Shown here: piece by piece, positions 10,195 through 21,710 of the stretch
Layout of the letters: the number at the start of each line of letters is the position of its first letter
How positions within the stretch are numbered: the stretch's first letter is position 1
Assembly: GCF_030272615.1 (NCBI RefSeq)
Contig: NC_081414.1
Coordinates: 816,584,396 to 816,640,395 of the forward strand
Direction: 5' to 3'
DNA from: Cryptomeria japonica
Taxonomy: Eukaryota > Streptophyta > Pinopsida > Cupressales > Cupressaceae
Length of the DNA stretch: 56,000 nt
Translations under genes and position numbers: made by a program
The notes under the pieces: model-generated
The model's input: the letters and a program-made list of their open reading frames with translations, nothing else
The model's database searches: none
Told to the model about the DNA's origin: nothing

Positions 10195-13121
10195 TGTAGT
10201 CACATAAATCTATCCAGTTTAATTAAATGAATACTTGCCATTTATTTGATTAAAAATCTAATAGCCATCGGTTAATTAAATTAATATTTAATTAATTCAT
10301 GTTCAAATATTCTCCTATTAATTAATTAAATTATTCAATTTATTTTAATTAATTCATTAAACCAAATTCACAATCAATTAAATGAATAAATCCTATTTAT
10401 TCAATTTAAATCCCCTTTCCCTCTTTTAAATAAATTAAATAAAACATTTATTTAAATCATTAAAATCCCCCCACTTGCATTCTCCTAAAAATGCAACTTG
10501 CACCTATTTGTTGAAATAAATGAATTTTATTTTAATAAAAATCCTATTTTCCTCACCCACCAAACCCACTTGCAATCCTAAACCCCTTCTGGATTCTTCT
10601 AACCCCTTCCTAATTATCCTAATCCATCCCCAAATTATTGTCACATTCCTAAGCAACTTGGAGTCACTTCTCAAAGACTCCAAAGTCTTTGAAAAGCATT
10701 TAATGCTATATGTGTCCAACAAGCTAACCTCTAAAGTCTTTCAAACCACTAATGGCTCTTACATGACCATTTATGGTTAAATCCACTTGCACCCATGGTT
10801 AGGGACTTTGACCCCTAACTCAACCCTCATATAACTCATGTGTCTCCTCAAGCATTTATTGCTTTGACCATGGTTATCCTCACTAACTCTTGCATAAGAG
10901 TTTATCCATTGGATAAAAGTATTATTCTTTGAATAATGAATTTATCCATTCAACTCAACCTTAACCTTACCTCCCAAGTTAACCCTTAGGTCATGTCAAG
11001 CATTTAATGCTTCTTCCCTCTCCTCTCAACCCCTCTCATGTTGACAGTTGTCATCCTGGGATTGTGTTGAAAGTCCTCACATAGATCTTAAACCATTCAA
11101 TCCTAACCCTTGTTGAGATTACTCAATCTCAACCATCCATTGCTCCATTTTTCCTATAAATAGAGCTCATTTTTTCATAATCCAGATCCTGAAAACTTGT
11201 ATGCATTTAACTTATAGCCAATTTTAGAGAAAAGCATTTAGCATAAATCACTAATATATTGTCATTTTGGATTAAAATAAATCTTAGTTCATTTCATAGC
11301 ATATCATAACTAGTTTGTGTAGACGTATAAAAATGACCATATTCCTAAATGAATATTTTATGTTCATTTCCCTATTTAATTAAATCCAATTTAATTAAAT
11401 TATCCACATTCTTCTATTTAATTAAGTAAATCACTTAATTAAATTCACTATACCATTTAATGAATAAATCATTATTATTCAATTAAATTCCCCTAGCCAC
11501 TTTTAATTAAATTGAAATTTAATTAAAAAGTTATCCTAAATTGAATAAATCAAATTTATTTAATTACAACCAAATTGAATGAAAATCAAATAATTCATTT
11601 AAATCAATTATCCTCCCCATCCACTTGCAAAATCCTAAATCCCTTCCTAATCCCTTCTAGAATCTTCTAATCGATTCTAATTAACCTAAACCCCCTCTAA
11701 ACTTTGTCACATCCCTAAGCAAAGGGAGGTCACTTCTCAAATGGTCCAAAGTCTTGGATAACCATTGAAGGTTTTCAACCTTCAACCACCAAAACCCCCA
11801 AAGTCTTTGAAAACCATTGAAGGCTTCCAACCTTCAACCACTTAATCCCCAAAGTCTCCAATAACCATTAATGGTTATTTCAAACCCTCCCACATGGTTA
11901 AAACATTTGTTTTGACTCAACCTCTACCCAACCCAAGGGTCTCATCAGGTCATTAATGCTTTGACCATGATTATCTCTTAATTATTTGCACAAAGGTTTA
12001 TCTTTGGATTAGATCCTAATTCAGTGGGTAAACCTAACTTAGACTTGACCCTTAGCCTTTAGATAACCATGAGGTCTCCTCAGGCCTTTAATGCCTCCAA
12101 CCTCTTCTTTCAACCCAATCTTGTGTTGACATTTATCATCATTTCATTGGTGCCAATTGTGCACATGGATTCCCAGGTTTCAAACTTGGCCCTTGATTAA
12201 ACCTTTCAATCTTGACCATCCATTGCCCTGTTTATGCTATAAATAGAGCTCTCCTTCCTCCATTCTTAACGATCATCTTTCAAATTTGAAGCATCACACT
12301 TATGCTCAAATTGTTTCAAGCTTTCATATCATTTTATGCTCATCATTTAGCCTCTCTTTAGATCAGAATTAATCATGAATATGCATGTTTAGAATAAGTT
12401 CTTTATCATTTTAGTTCAATCATAGATTAAATATAGTATGCTAGGATAGTATTCATACTAACCCTGTCATCTTATCATTTAGTTTATTGCATTTTAGTAT
12501 CACATATAGCTTAACATTCATCTCATACTAAAATCGATTAAAAATCTCTCTCGTTCTCATATTTGCCATCCCTAAGCCATTTTGCTCAGTAATCTGAGAG
12601 CAAAACATTGGTTTAAGGGACATTGTGAGATAGAGAACCATGGGACCCTCCTTGGGAAGCTGAGTAACACCACGTTACTCCATAGCTTGCATCAAGAAGT
12701 CCTGTGTGTGTGTGTGGACTGGTATTTTACGTATTTTTCACATTTTAAGTTTTATTCACCCACTTTTCCCACATACAGTTTGTTTTACACTTGTATAGCA
12801 TAGTTAAAGCATTTCAATCTTGAACCTCCATAAGGCATCCATAGTGCAAAAAGCTACTGAGAGCTACACTAATTTGGAACTTGGAGAGGAGAGGAACAAG
12901 GGAGGAGGAGCTAAAAGCATGGTGGAAGGCATTTGGAGATGTCTTCTTGCATTTATTTTCATAGTTAAATGCTTCATTATGTTTTTAGTGTCTCTCTTGG
13001 TATGCCTACTTAGATTAGTCTTTGGTTGATTAACACTAACATTTCTCTTTGTTTCTTGTACTTCTTATGTGTTATACGATCACAGGTTTTGTCTAAAAAT
13101 CTCCCATTTTCCAGAGCATCA
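10195..13121 (+). mobile_element. 5' LTR of element A (split by solo LTR B1)
   Basis: TGTAGTCACATAAATCT start, AGAGCATCA end. The two parts, 10195-11317 and 12783-13121 (plus the duplicated GTTTG at 12778-12782), match the 3' LTR at 28466-31595. A TATA box (CCTATAAATAGAGCTC, TATAAATA at 11155-11162) marks the promoter that would start the gag-pol transcript. The first part is very rich in TTAATTAAATT-type runs. Confidence 0.9.
11318..12777 (+). mobile_element. solo LTR B1 (Tat family B) inside the 5' LTR of A
   Basis: Starts TGTAGACGTATAAAAATGAC, ends CACATACA, 1,460 bp. Flanked by perfect TSD GTTTG (11313-11317 and 12778-12782). The empty site can be read in the other LTR of A near 29,585. 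It matches the 3' LTR of element B (51563-50099, minus) from end to end. TATAAATAGAGCTC is at 12238-12251. No internal element sequence remains, so this is the product of LTR-LTR recombination. Confidence 0.9.
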
Positions 13122-13123
13122 TT

Positions 13124-13140
13124 TGGTGAACCCAACGCGA
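13124..13140 (+). promoter_or_regulatory. primer-binding-site candidate of element A
   Basis: TGGTGAACCCAACGCGA begins two bases after the LTR end. It starts with TGG as expected for pairing with a tRNA CCA end, but I cannot name the tRNA with confidence. The call rests on position. Confidence 0.55.
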
Positions 13141-13199
13141 ATCAAAGAGCAACCTTCTTAAACTACTAAATCTTTTTAACTATTTTACTTGACACATAG

Positions 13200-13450
13200 A
13201 TCGCGCTTCGGCGATTTTGTTCATGCTTTAGCGCTATCGCAATTTGGTCTTTTAGCGCTATTATTTCCCCAATAGCGCTATTGTCCCAAAATTAGCACTT
13301 TTGTTTATAGTATAGCGCTATTGACCCTTAAGTAGCGCTTTTGATCCAAAATTAGCGCTGTTGACTCTTTGTAACAACAGTTGTTTTAGCACTTTTATAT
13401 TTACTATTGCACTTTTGTGTTAAATAGCGCTTCTGTTCTCACATAAAGTA
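13200..13450 (+). repeat. degenerate AGCGCT array in the leader of element A
   Basis: Around a dozen spaced copies of TTTAGCGCTATTG-like units occur, some changed to AGCAC or AGCGCTT, at roughly 20-25 bp spacing. The array starts about 80 bp after the LTR. The same unit recurs in reverse orientation at 27630-27900, inside the intron of the antisense gene. No coding frame. Confidence 0.8.
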
Positions 13451-13639
13451 GCACTATTGTAATAGAAAGTTATAAAAAATGCCATATAACCGAAAAATAT
13501 AAAAAATTTAGGCTTGTAGAGGCCCACCATGTATGCAGATTTTACTAACTTTTTGTTTCTTGTGCAAGTTTGAACTAACCCAATTTATTTCTTAGGATTT
13601 TAGAAATTCATTTTTTTTATTATTGCAAGTTAAAATCAA

Positions 13640-13810
13640 CATTGAACACTTCATTTTTGGTGCTTAAAAATCAACTTCAAATTTTATTTTGGTGCTTTTA
13701 AAACTCAACAAAACAAACTATTGATTTTCTTGCAAGTTAGGCAATTTGAACACTTCATTTTTGGTGCTTAAAACTCAACAAGACAAATTTTTGCTTTTCT
13801 TGCATCAAAC
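13640..13810 (+). repeat. imperfect direct repeats (TTTTGGTGCTTAAAACTCAAC)
   Basis: Three blocks contain GAACACTTCATTTTTGGTGC or a close variant, followed by AAAACTCAACAA. They lie in the untranslated leader of element A. Confidence 0.65.
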
Positions 13811-15811
13811 TAAAATTCACAAATCCACACTTTGTTTTGGGCAAATAAAAAGAACAATCAACTTGTTTGTTTTTTTAAAGTGATTTACTTCAAGCAAACA
13901 TGCTTTTCATTCAGTTGACCAAGATTTTATTTTCCTAGTTTACTCAACATATTGCCTTTGAAGGATAAAAAGAACACCATGACTATTGGAGCAACATCTC
14001 CAAATAATTAGACCATCATTGCAATGACAAGTTAAAAAGAACAAGTGTCTTTTGTGTTGGGCACACTTGTGCAAAAAGTTTGTCAAGTGGTCCTACTTCT
14101 AACACACACTATGCTCTCCCTTGGCTTTCGTGGTCCTAGGTGCAAGAGAAAAGTGTTAGTAACACTCAAAGTTTAGCTTTTTAAGAGAGGCCTGCCAAGA
14201 GACACCTCACTCTTGGGAACAACCTCGCATGGTAAATCCTTTGAACCGCTATAGAAATTAGGTGTGAGCGAAAGCTGTAGCCTTGGGTATAGCTGTTTCT
14301 ACAGTGTAGCTTGCCGAAAGGACAAATGGGCCCCACCACAAGTTACAAGGCTCTTAAGTGAGTCACTGCAGAATGAACTTATGTCCAAAGACATCAAAAA
14401 TTACTAAACACTTTTAAGTAGTAGCCCACCCGTTCTATTGATTGAGAATATTTGTGATAAATTTAGTGCAAGAGTATAGAAGGTTTTGCTCCCAAGATAC
14501 TCACCATACATATTTCCTTGAGTAGAAACATAGCTTTTTGAAAGGTTACTTGTAGCCTGATAAAAGTGGTGACTCCCCCATCATAGGGATCGTCTATTTG
14601 TTATGATTGTGCAAGACTTAGTATATCACATCCTTACCTGCCACGACGGGATTCATAAGGTATGTAGCACCAAAGTTGAAGAAATATCAAGATGTGGGCT
14701 GAAATTATCGCAACTGGCCATTTGACCTTAGGGATAAAGTGTGTTTGAAGTGTCTTCATTTTGTGTCAAGACCAGTGATAAACTGAGATGACTTTAGGCT
14801 TTTTGGAAAAAACACACTCAAAAACATTTGGAAAGAAAGGGTCATAAAAGTCCAAAGATTGGGTTGATCTAGACCCACACTTACTTGTGCCTTTTAAGGC
14901 AACGTTCTTGTGTTTGTGTGCTTTCTTTGTTTTCTTGTCAAAGAAAAATAAAAAAAATCCAATTCCAAAACAAGTATTCATCCAACACAAACATTTTTCA
15001 AAACACCAACAAAGATTCCAAAACAAAGTGCAACAACAAAAGTATCAAACTATATGACCATTCTTCAAAGGCTTTTATCAAAAGGAGGAAATTCTTCTAT
15101 CTTAATAGACAAATCTTTGTCTCACATAGAACCTTCTTACATCACATGCATCTATATCTTCAAGGAAAATCAAACAAGTTTCATCAAGAGTCATTAAACT
15201 GCAGAGCTTTTACTCAATATAGAGCTTTGAGTTATCATCAAAACAAAGGAGGCAAAATCAATCTTGCCTTGTTTCCAGACATTTGCATCACATATAACTC
15301 AGCTAGGGAAGAACCACCAACCCCTGAAAGAGAAGAGGAAGAGTTTGTTCCTTTTGTAACACAAAGTTTTTATTGAAGTTAACATTTCATCCATTATAAC
15401 ATTCACACATCATCAATCCATTCCAACTCTCAAAACATCAAGAGGTTTTTTGTCCTAAGTTCTCTTTCGATATTGCTTAAATCAAACACAACACATCACT
15501 TTTTAGAGTGTCTCTACATCTAGGATAAACTCATCCTAAGAGGCATTTATACGTAGGTTAAAACTAGTCTATGAGTGAATCCTCTCATTACTAGGTAGTT
15601 GGGTCTATAACACATCTCATATCTCTCTAAACCTTATCACATCAAACATTGTCAACCAAACACAAACAAGCAATTCAAGAAAGGACTTTGGTCACATCTA
15701 CCTTTAATGGTAGGGATCCATATGCAAAACCCTCCACCAAACATTAATCTCTCATTTCATCAACAACTCATCATCATTTTCACCAGACTTCAACAAAAAC
15801 TTGTAAACAAA
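13811..15811 (+). other. long untranslated leader of element A
   Basis: About 2 kb between the leader repeats and gag. No domain is recognisable. It contains a relatively GC-rich, structured-looking stretch at 14,160-14,350 (GAGGCCTGCCAAGAGACACC, GGGCCCCACCAC). A 163-residue open frame at 14885-15376 has no recognisable domain. Long leaders before gag are usual in Tat elements and may contain an intron, but I cannot place splice sites here. Confidence 0.5.
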
Positions 15812-17604
15812 ATGGATTACACTAGATCAAGATCTCAACAAATGGAAATTGAGGAATAAGAGGAGGAAAATATCAATGAATTCCAAGAGGCCCTTGGAGG
15901 AAACACAAATAATGAAAATCCAAGTACTCCTACTCTTGCAACAATAGAAAGGACACAACACAACCCTCTCTTTAATCGGCTTTTTGATGAAATACTCAGG
16001 AGCAATGCTGATGCTCACTTTTTAAGACTTGCACAAGAGGGAGCCAAACTACCCTCTGATTTTGATATTACACAACTAAGGCAAGCATCGAAATGACAAA
16101 GTCATAATGAGGATGAAAGAGGATGAGATCATATCAGATACAACCTTCATCAAGGAAATCCCCCACCTCCTCCTCCTCCAAATGGCATTGACATGTTGCG
16201 GCAACAAGTCGAGAATCTCGCCCAACAACTTCATAATGGTGTGAAAACTAACCAGTTTTCACTTAATGATATTTGTCCCTATCCCTTTGATAGGAATCTA
16301 CATATGCCACATTTTCCATGAGGGTTTGAAACACCTAAGTTAGAAAAGTATCAAGGAAATGGTGACCCTTGTGATCATGTTAGATAATTCCATTCAACTT
16401 GCCTAGAAGTGGCATACGAGGACACATACCTAATGCGACTCTTTCCCCAAAGTTTGGGAGGAACAACCACATCATGGTTTTCCTGACTACCAGGGGGCAT
16501 TAGGACATTTGAAGAACTAGTCCAGAAGTTCCTGACACATTACTCACATAACATTGAATGTGAAAACACCATGGCCGATCTATGTAATACTAAGAAAAAA
16601 CCAAGGGAGCTATTTTCAGCTTTCCTACAATGATGGCGACAAATGTCTAGCAGACGTTCCCTTCAGCTACCTGAAAGAGAACTAGTGGAAATCTTTATTT
16701 CCAACTTGAACGAAGAAATGGAATTTAATTTAGACATGAAAGGTACAGAGTCTTTCAATGACATGATCACACAAGGTTTAAAATGTGAAAGGGCCCTTAT
16801 AAAAAGGGGCTTATCAAAATATACAATGAACCCAAAGATGCGCCTCGCCTGTGATTCAAAAGTGATAAACCTAACTTCTGGAATAAAAACAATAACATCG
16901 TCAATGATGGGGTTGTAGATGCAAGAACTATTAAAAGTGCACAACCTGTGGTCCGCTTTGCAGGGCAAAACCCACCTCCTAAGACCAAAATGATTCCTCC
17001 CCCACCAAATCAAGGATGCAATGTACCGCAAGAAGAACCAAGACAACGCCAATAAAATTATAAACAAAAATGAACGTACACTCCCTTAGGGGAACCTATT
17101 GAAATGGTGTTACGTCAGTTGGTCTCTTCAAATTTGGTGACTTTACCAAAAACATCTAACTACGAACCTCAGGTTAAACATTCATGGTGGAGGGACAATG
17201 AACATTGCAAATTCCATCAAGGGAAAGGGCATAAAACAAGCAATTGTCACATATTGAAGGATCTTATTCAGGATCTCATTGACCGGGGCGAGATTGAAAT
17301 TGAAGGACATGACCAAAATACTACAAACAATGATCATCTTATGTTTAAAAATCCACTTCCATCACAAGATCAAAGGGGTCCTTCCACTTCAGGGCGAAAT
17401 ACATATACCACTGATTATACGCGAGTTGCTTATAATTACACTGTAAACCACCTATATGATGCCAATGAACAAATGGCAACCATTACCATAAAAAATCCAA
17501 ACTCTACCTGCAATGTTGTTCCGCGTCGCAACAAGATCACCATCAAAGCAGCTCCACAAGTCACACCTTCTATCCCAAAGCAGTATAACCTTGTAGAATA
17601 GTTA
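15812..17604 (+). pseudogene. gag: element A gag
   Basis: Capsid-like protein of a Ty3/Gypsy element. ATG at 15812 follows AACAAA and opens a frame that holds retrotransposon gag (PF03732-like) landmarks: FETPKLEKYQGNGDP, LMRLFPQSLGGTTTSWF, FEELVQKFLTHY and LPERELVEIFISNL. After a frameshift near 16,870 the frame continues with NPPPKTKMIPPPPNQ and a Cys/His motif CKFHQGKGHKTSNCHILKDL (near 17,200-17,270), typical of the gag C-terminus in this lineage. I count about seven in-frame stops before 16,640 (for example in the CCATGAGGG and CAATGATGG contexts), mostly TGA. Its product would package element RNA into cytoplasmic particles. Non-functional. Confidence 0.85.
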
Positions 17605-18190
17605 GATAAGATGCCTGCACTTATTTCTATCTTAGAGCTTTTGTGCCTATCCCCATCTCATAAAACAATCTTGGATTAAGCTCTCCAAGAGGTGCTAGTC
17701 CCTGTGAATCTAAATATAGATCAACTCCAAGCTATGGTTGGAAATCTGAGGTCATCACCATGTCTCACTTTCTTTGAAAGTGACAATACATCCTTCTAGC
17801 AACCTCATAATGCCTCACTCCACATTGAAGGATTTATCAACCAACATCGGATCAAGCGAGTCTTGATCGAAAAATGGAGCAGGCCTAAATATCTGTACAC
17901 TACAATTGGTAACAACATTGGGGTATGCAGTTGAATCAGTGGATCCTCGCAAAAAGATAACCATAAAGGCTTATGATGATGCAGAGTGTTCATCCAAAGG
18001 AGCAGTTGTGCTACCGATCCGAGTGGGCCGAGTGGTGACATATGTAAAGTTTTGGATCTTCCTCTGCCATATAATTTATTGTTAAGAAGACCTTGGATTC
18101 ACACCATGCAAGCCGTTCCATCCACCTACCACCAATGTATCAAGTTTCCTCATAATGGTGTAGAAATTACAATCCTGGGTGATGCAAATC
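17605..18190 (+). pseudogene. element A protease region
   Basis: A retroviral-type aspartic protease region follows gag. Landmarks are LHIEGFINQHRIKRVLIE just before the expected active site, KKITIKAYDDAE in a second frame, and LDLPLPYNLLLRRPWIHTMQ in a third. Two frame changes, one at the active site near 17,870, destroy the catalytic Asp-x-Gly motif in the readable frame. In-frame stops lie near 17,600, 17,678 and 17,800. It would process the polyprotein. Identified by position and by sequence type in the Tat lineage. Confidence 0.7.
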
Positions 18191-19854
18191 CATTTGCATA
18201 TTGTAACAATATCAACCATCAACCAGAGATTACCATTCCTAACAACAGAGAAGCCACCTCATCCACCTCATATGTTAGTCCAACCTCTCTTTCCAGTTCA
18301 AACACCACTATACCCAAGCAAGAGAAGCTCAAGATGAAAATGGCAGAGGAAGGTCCTGGAGAGTACAATCTAAGCCAACTCTTTTGTGTTGGAAAAATGC
18401 CCACTTCTCCTAGAACTCATGGTAAACCTCAACGGTTACTTCAAACGCCACTGGTCAAGCCAACATGCATTTTAACGCCTTTCATCCTTGGAAAGATTCA
18501 AGAAGAAGAAACCAGAGATGAAGACTTAGCAAAATGGATCTATAAAGACCCAATCACCATGGACATCCCACAAGCTAAGCTTCCCATAGATCAATATGGA
18601 AAAGGCCTTCTCATTATGTAAAGAATGGGTTATGATGGTCAGAGTACCTTGGGACCTTGCAAGCAAGGACGACATGAGCTACTGCAGCCGAAATTGAAGT
18701 CCAAAGATAACATAGGCTTAGGATTTCAAAAGGAGATTCTTCCTAAACTCTGATTCAAAGGGAAACCCAACAAACCTCTATATCAACCGACTACAAACAT
18801 TAAGAGGTCACCTTTTATTATATCAACAACACCTAGAACCACACCAATTACTCCAATACGGTTGAACATCCTATCAATAACATCCACAACACCAATCATC
18901 CCACCAATGAAATCGACAACTCCATCAATAGCAGCAACCACATCAACAACACCATTCGCCGTATCAGAACCCCTAGCAGTATTGACAACACCGATAATTC
19001 CAACAGAAGCAACAGATTCAACAACACTGATGCTACCTATATCAGATTCATTGATCCCCAGAATCCTTCCTGCAACACCCATCATTTCATCTACAAGGGT
19101 ACATCAATCGATCACACCTACAGTGTGTAACTCAAAGGACATCCCAGTATGGTATAGTAATCGGATATTGTAAAGCGACTCAGAGACCAACTCACATGAG
19201 TGGGAATTTGATTCAGTACATCTCAATACTTCAGATGAGGAAGATGCATCACTACCTCCACCTCGCAAAGACATCCCTGTTTATGGAGAAGCATAGACAA
19301 AGACCTCTTGGGTTCCTAAATTGGAAACATGTTCCACAGACCCTACATCACATCCTATGCCTAATTCTGAGAGGGAGAGTACCATCAACGACCTTCACCA
19401 CAACATCTTGACCCTCACTGAAAAATTTCATGAACTTAACCTGATCGATGAGGTAATGTCTATTAAACATCCTGAACTCATCGAATGGAACCAACCTAAT
19501 CCCCCATGTCTTGACCACTTCCAAAATGACGAGGAAATCATTTACTTTCTGGACCTACGTGATAACATACCAAGTGGGGATCACAAAGCTGGGTTCACCA
19601 TTGAACTTAATAGAGCAGCATACTTTGGGGTGGATGCTAAACCTTTCAGCTACAAAAATATAACAATAAAACATCGACCTTCCAATGAAAACCACACTGT
19701 GGCACTGTTTGATCCCACAAAAGTAAAAAGAAAGAGTGCATCCAATGGTGAAAACCTCTTTGAGGCGCCAGAGGATGAAAGGTTTGACATTCTCCCTTCT
19801 AGTACACAACATGAATGATCAACAGTCCTTATTGAAGAGACAAAAGAATACAAC
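18191..19854 (+). pseudogene. element A protease-RT linker with G-patch-like segment
   Basis: The frame continues without a shift from the protease end into the reverse transcriptase. Around 18,590-18,730 it reads GKGLLIM, stop, RMGYDGQSTLGPCKQG and, after a short spacer, NIGLGF. That spacing of Gly and aromatic residues resembles a G-patch, an RNA-binding motif found in some retroelement polyproteins. Then comes a Thr/Pro/Ile-rich, low-complexity stretch (18,780-19,150). An acidic stretch with LPPPRKDIPVYGEA follows, then NDLHHNILTLTEKFHELNLI and FIKFFQKCHINFAWSYANMPGL leading into RT. Stops near 18,619, 18,751, 19,171, 19,297 and 19,816. The G-patch call is by eye. Confidence 0.55.
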
Positions 19855-20769
19855 GTGGGGACTCCTGAAACTCCTCACCACATACATCTAGCATCTCTTT
19901 TAACTCCAGAGGAACAACCTAAGTTTATCAAATTCTTCCAGAAGTGCCATATTAACTTTGCATGGTCATATGCAAACATGCCTGGTCTTGATCTGGATTT
20001 AGTCATGCATCACCTCACCGTAGCAGAAGGAGCCAAGCCTGTCAAGTAGAAACTTTGCAAGATGCATCCCCAGATTGCAGTAATAGTCAAAGCAGAACTT
20101 AAGAAACTCCTGGATGTTGGTTTTATTAGACCAATTGATTATGTAGATTGGATATCCAACATTGTTCCTATCAACAAACCCAATGGGGGAATCCGTATTT
20201 GTACCGACTTCAGAGATATGAATAAAGCATGTCCTAAAGATGATTTCCCCCTACCAAACATTGACATAATCATAGACCTAACAACAGGACATGCCATGCT
20301 TTCTCTCATGGATGGCTTTTTAGGGTACAACCAGATAAAGATCATACCAGAGGAGGATCAACATAAGATGACCTTCACCTATACATGGGGAACATACTAT
20401 TGGAATGTAATGCCTTTCGATGTAAAGAATGCAAGAGTGACCTATCAACGAGCAATGACCACCATCTTCCATGACATGCTGCATACTATAATGGAAGATT
20501 ATGTTGATGACTTACTGGCAAAATCACTCACGAGAGAAGGTCATCTAGAAATATTAGAGAAAATATTTGACAGACTGGAACAATATCATGTTCTACTCAA
20601 CCCAAAGAAATGTGTCTTTGGAGTAACCTCAGGGAAGCTTCTAGGATACATTGTCTCAAGCAAAGGCATTGAGGTTGATCTTGCAAAGGTCAAAGCAATC
20701 ATGGACATGCCACCTCTGAAGAACATCAATCAGCTAAGGACATTAAAAGGGTGCCTACAATCAATTTAG
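19855..20769 (+). pseudogene. pol: element A reverse transcriptase
   Basis: Ty3/Gypsy reverse transcriptase, copying element RNA into DNA inside the particle. Motifs in order: ELKKLLDVGFIRPIDYVDW, GGIRICTDFRDMNKACPKDD, DLTTGHAMLSLMDGFLGYNQ, MPFDVKNARVTYQRAM, then the catalytic EDYVDDLLAKS box and KCVFGVTSGKLLGYIVSSKG. The YVDD aspartates are intact. Stops occur at 20047-20049 before the core and at 20767-20769 after it, so the core itself is open from 20062 to 20766. The sequence type (FRDMNKACPKDDFPLP) is characteristic of the Tat/Athila side of plant Gypsy elements. Confidence 0.92.
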
Positions 20770-21300
20770 AGATTCATTGCACAAGTGGCAGATAAATGTC
20801 ACCCCTTTACACACCTGCTACACAAGAACATTCGATTTCAATGGGATGCCAGATGCCAACAAGAATTTCAGATGCTTAAAGACTATCTCATGAATACACC
20901 ATTGCTGATCCCACCAGATCTGAATAGACCTTTATTGCTCTATATTTCAACATCAAATATAGCATTGGGAGTGCCACTGGCTCAACACAATGTAGAAGGG
21001 AAAGAGTGTGCTGTCTACTACATCTCTCACACACTGGTTGGCTATGAACTCAATTATACACCTATTGAGTGAGCTTTCCTAGCAATAATCTTGGCAGCCA
21101 CTAAACTGAGGCACTATCTGTTGACACATAAAGTACAACTCATTGCAAAGATAGATCCACTAAAGTACTTACTCAACAAAGCAACATTGACAGACCGCTT
21201 GGCTAAATGGGTGATGATTCTAAGTGAATTCGACATCGAGTATGTGGATCATAAGGCTATCAAAGGGCAAGTTATTGCAAATTAGTTGGCCAATGCACCA
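20770..21300 (+). pseudogene. element A RNase H (first, Gypsy-type)
   Basis: Continues the RT frame. FTHLLHKNIRFQWDARCQQE leads into LLLYISTSNIALGVPLAQHN, YYISHTLVGYELNYTPIE, then a TGA, AFLAIILAATKLRHYLLTHK and LAKWVMILSEFDIEYVDHKA. This is the tether/RNase H region that degrades template RNA. The usual first catalytic Asp position reads YISTS here (Ser after Ile), so catalysis is doubtful. Stops near 21,070 and 21,283. Confidence 0.82.
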
Positions 21301-21350
21301 CTAATAGGTGATCATCCTCTTATTTCCAATTTCTCAATGAAGAGATATTC

Positions 21351-21710
21351 ATGATCACAGCAACACAACCATGGAAGCTATACTTTGATGGTTCATACAC
21401 TAGGCATGGCTCGAGAGCAGGCATTATGTTTATCACACCTCAAGGTGACAACATCCCGAAGTCTTACAGGCTCACATTTCCATGTACAAACAACATAGCA
21501 GAATATGAGGCCTTGATCATAGGACTCGGACTAGCCATACAATGGAAATTGAAAGAGTTACAAATATATGGCGACTCCCAACTGGTCATCCGACAAGTCA
21601 CAAATGAATATCAGACTAAGGATGATAAAATCATGCCGTACAAGCAAATGGTGGACAATTTAAAGGCATCATTTACTACTATCACCTTTGAGAAGATACC
21701 CAAAGATTAG
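21351..21710 (+). pseudogene. element A second RNase H (archaeal-type, Tat hallmark)
   Basis: After a one-base frame change near 21,335, a second RNase H-like domain follows. LYFDGSYTRHGSRAGIMF gives the first Asp, NNIAEYEALIIGLGLA the Glu, and LQIYGDSQLVIRQV the second Asp. This extra RNase H between the Gypsy RNase H and integrase is an established marker of the Tat lineage and is what fixes the classification of element A. TAG near 21,708 and TGA just after it. Confidence 0.9.

Noticed and set aside
12820-13029. 69-residue open frame with a hydrophobic C-terminus, also present at 31294-31503
   Set aside because: Both copies lie in the paired LTRs of element A, so their similarity follows from LTR identity and is not evidence of coding. 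No known domain.
10195-13121. a single 2.9-kb LTR at the 5' end of element A
   Set aside because: The size difference from 1,462 bp is fully explained by the solo LTR at 11318-12777 with its GTTTG duplication.
14885-15376. 163-residue open frame in the leader of element A
   Set aside because: Basic, low-information sequence with no domain, in a region where gag has not started. Its length is not remarkable for AT-rich DNA.
18783-19085. minus-strand frame rich in Gly, Val and Ile
   Set aside because: It is the complement of the Thr/Pro/Ile-rich linker in the pol frame, which is the strand supported by flanking domains.
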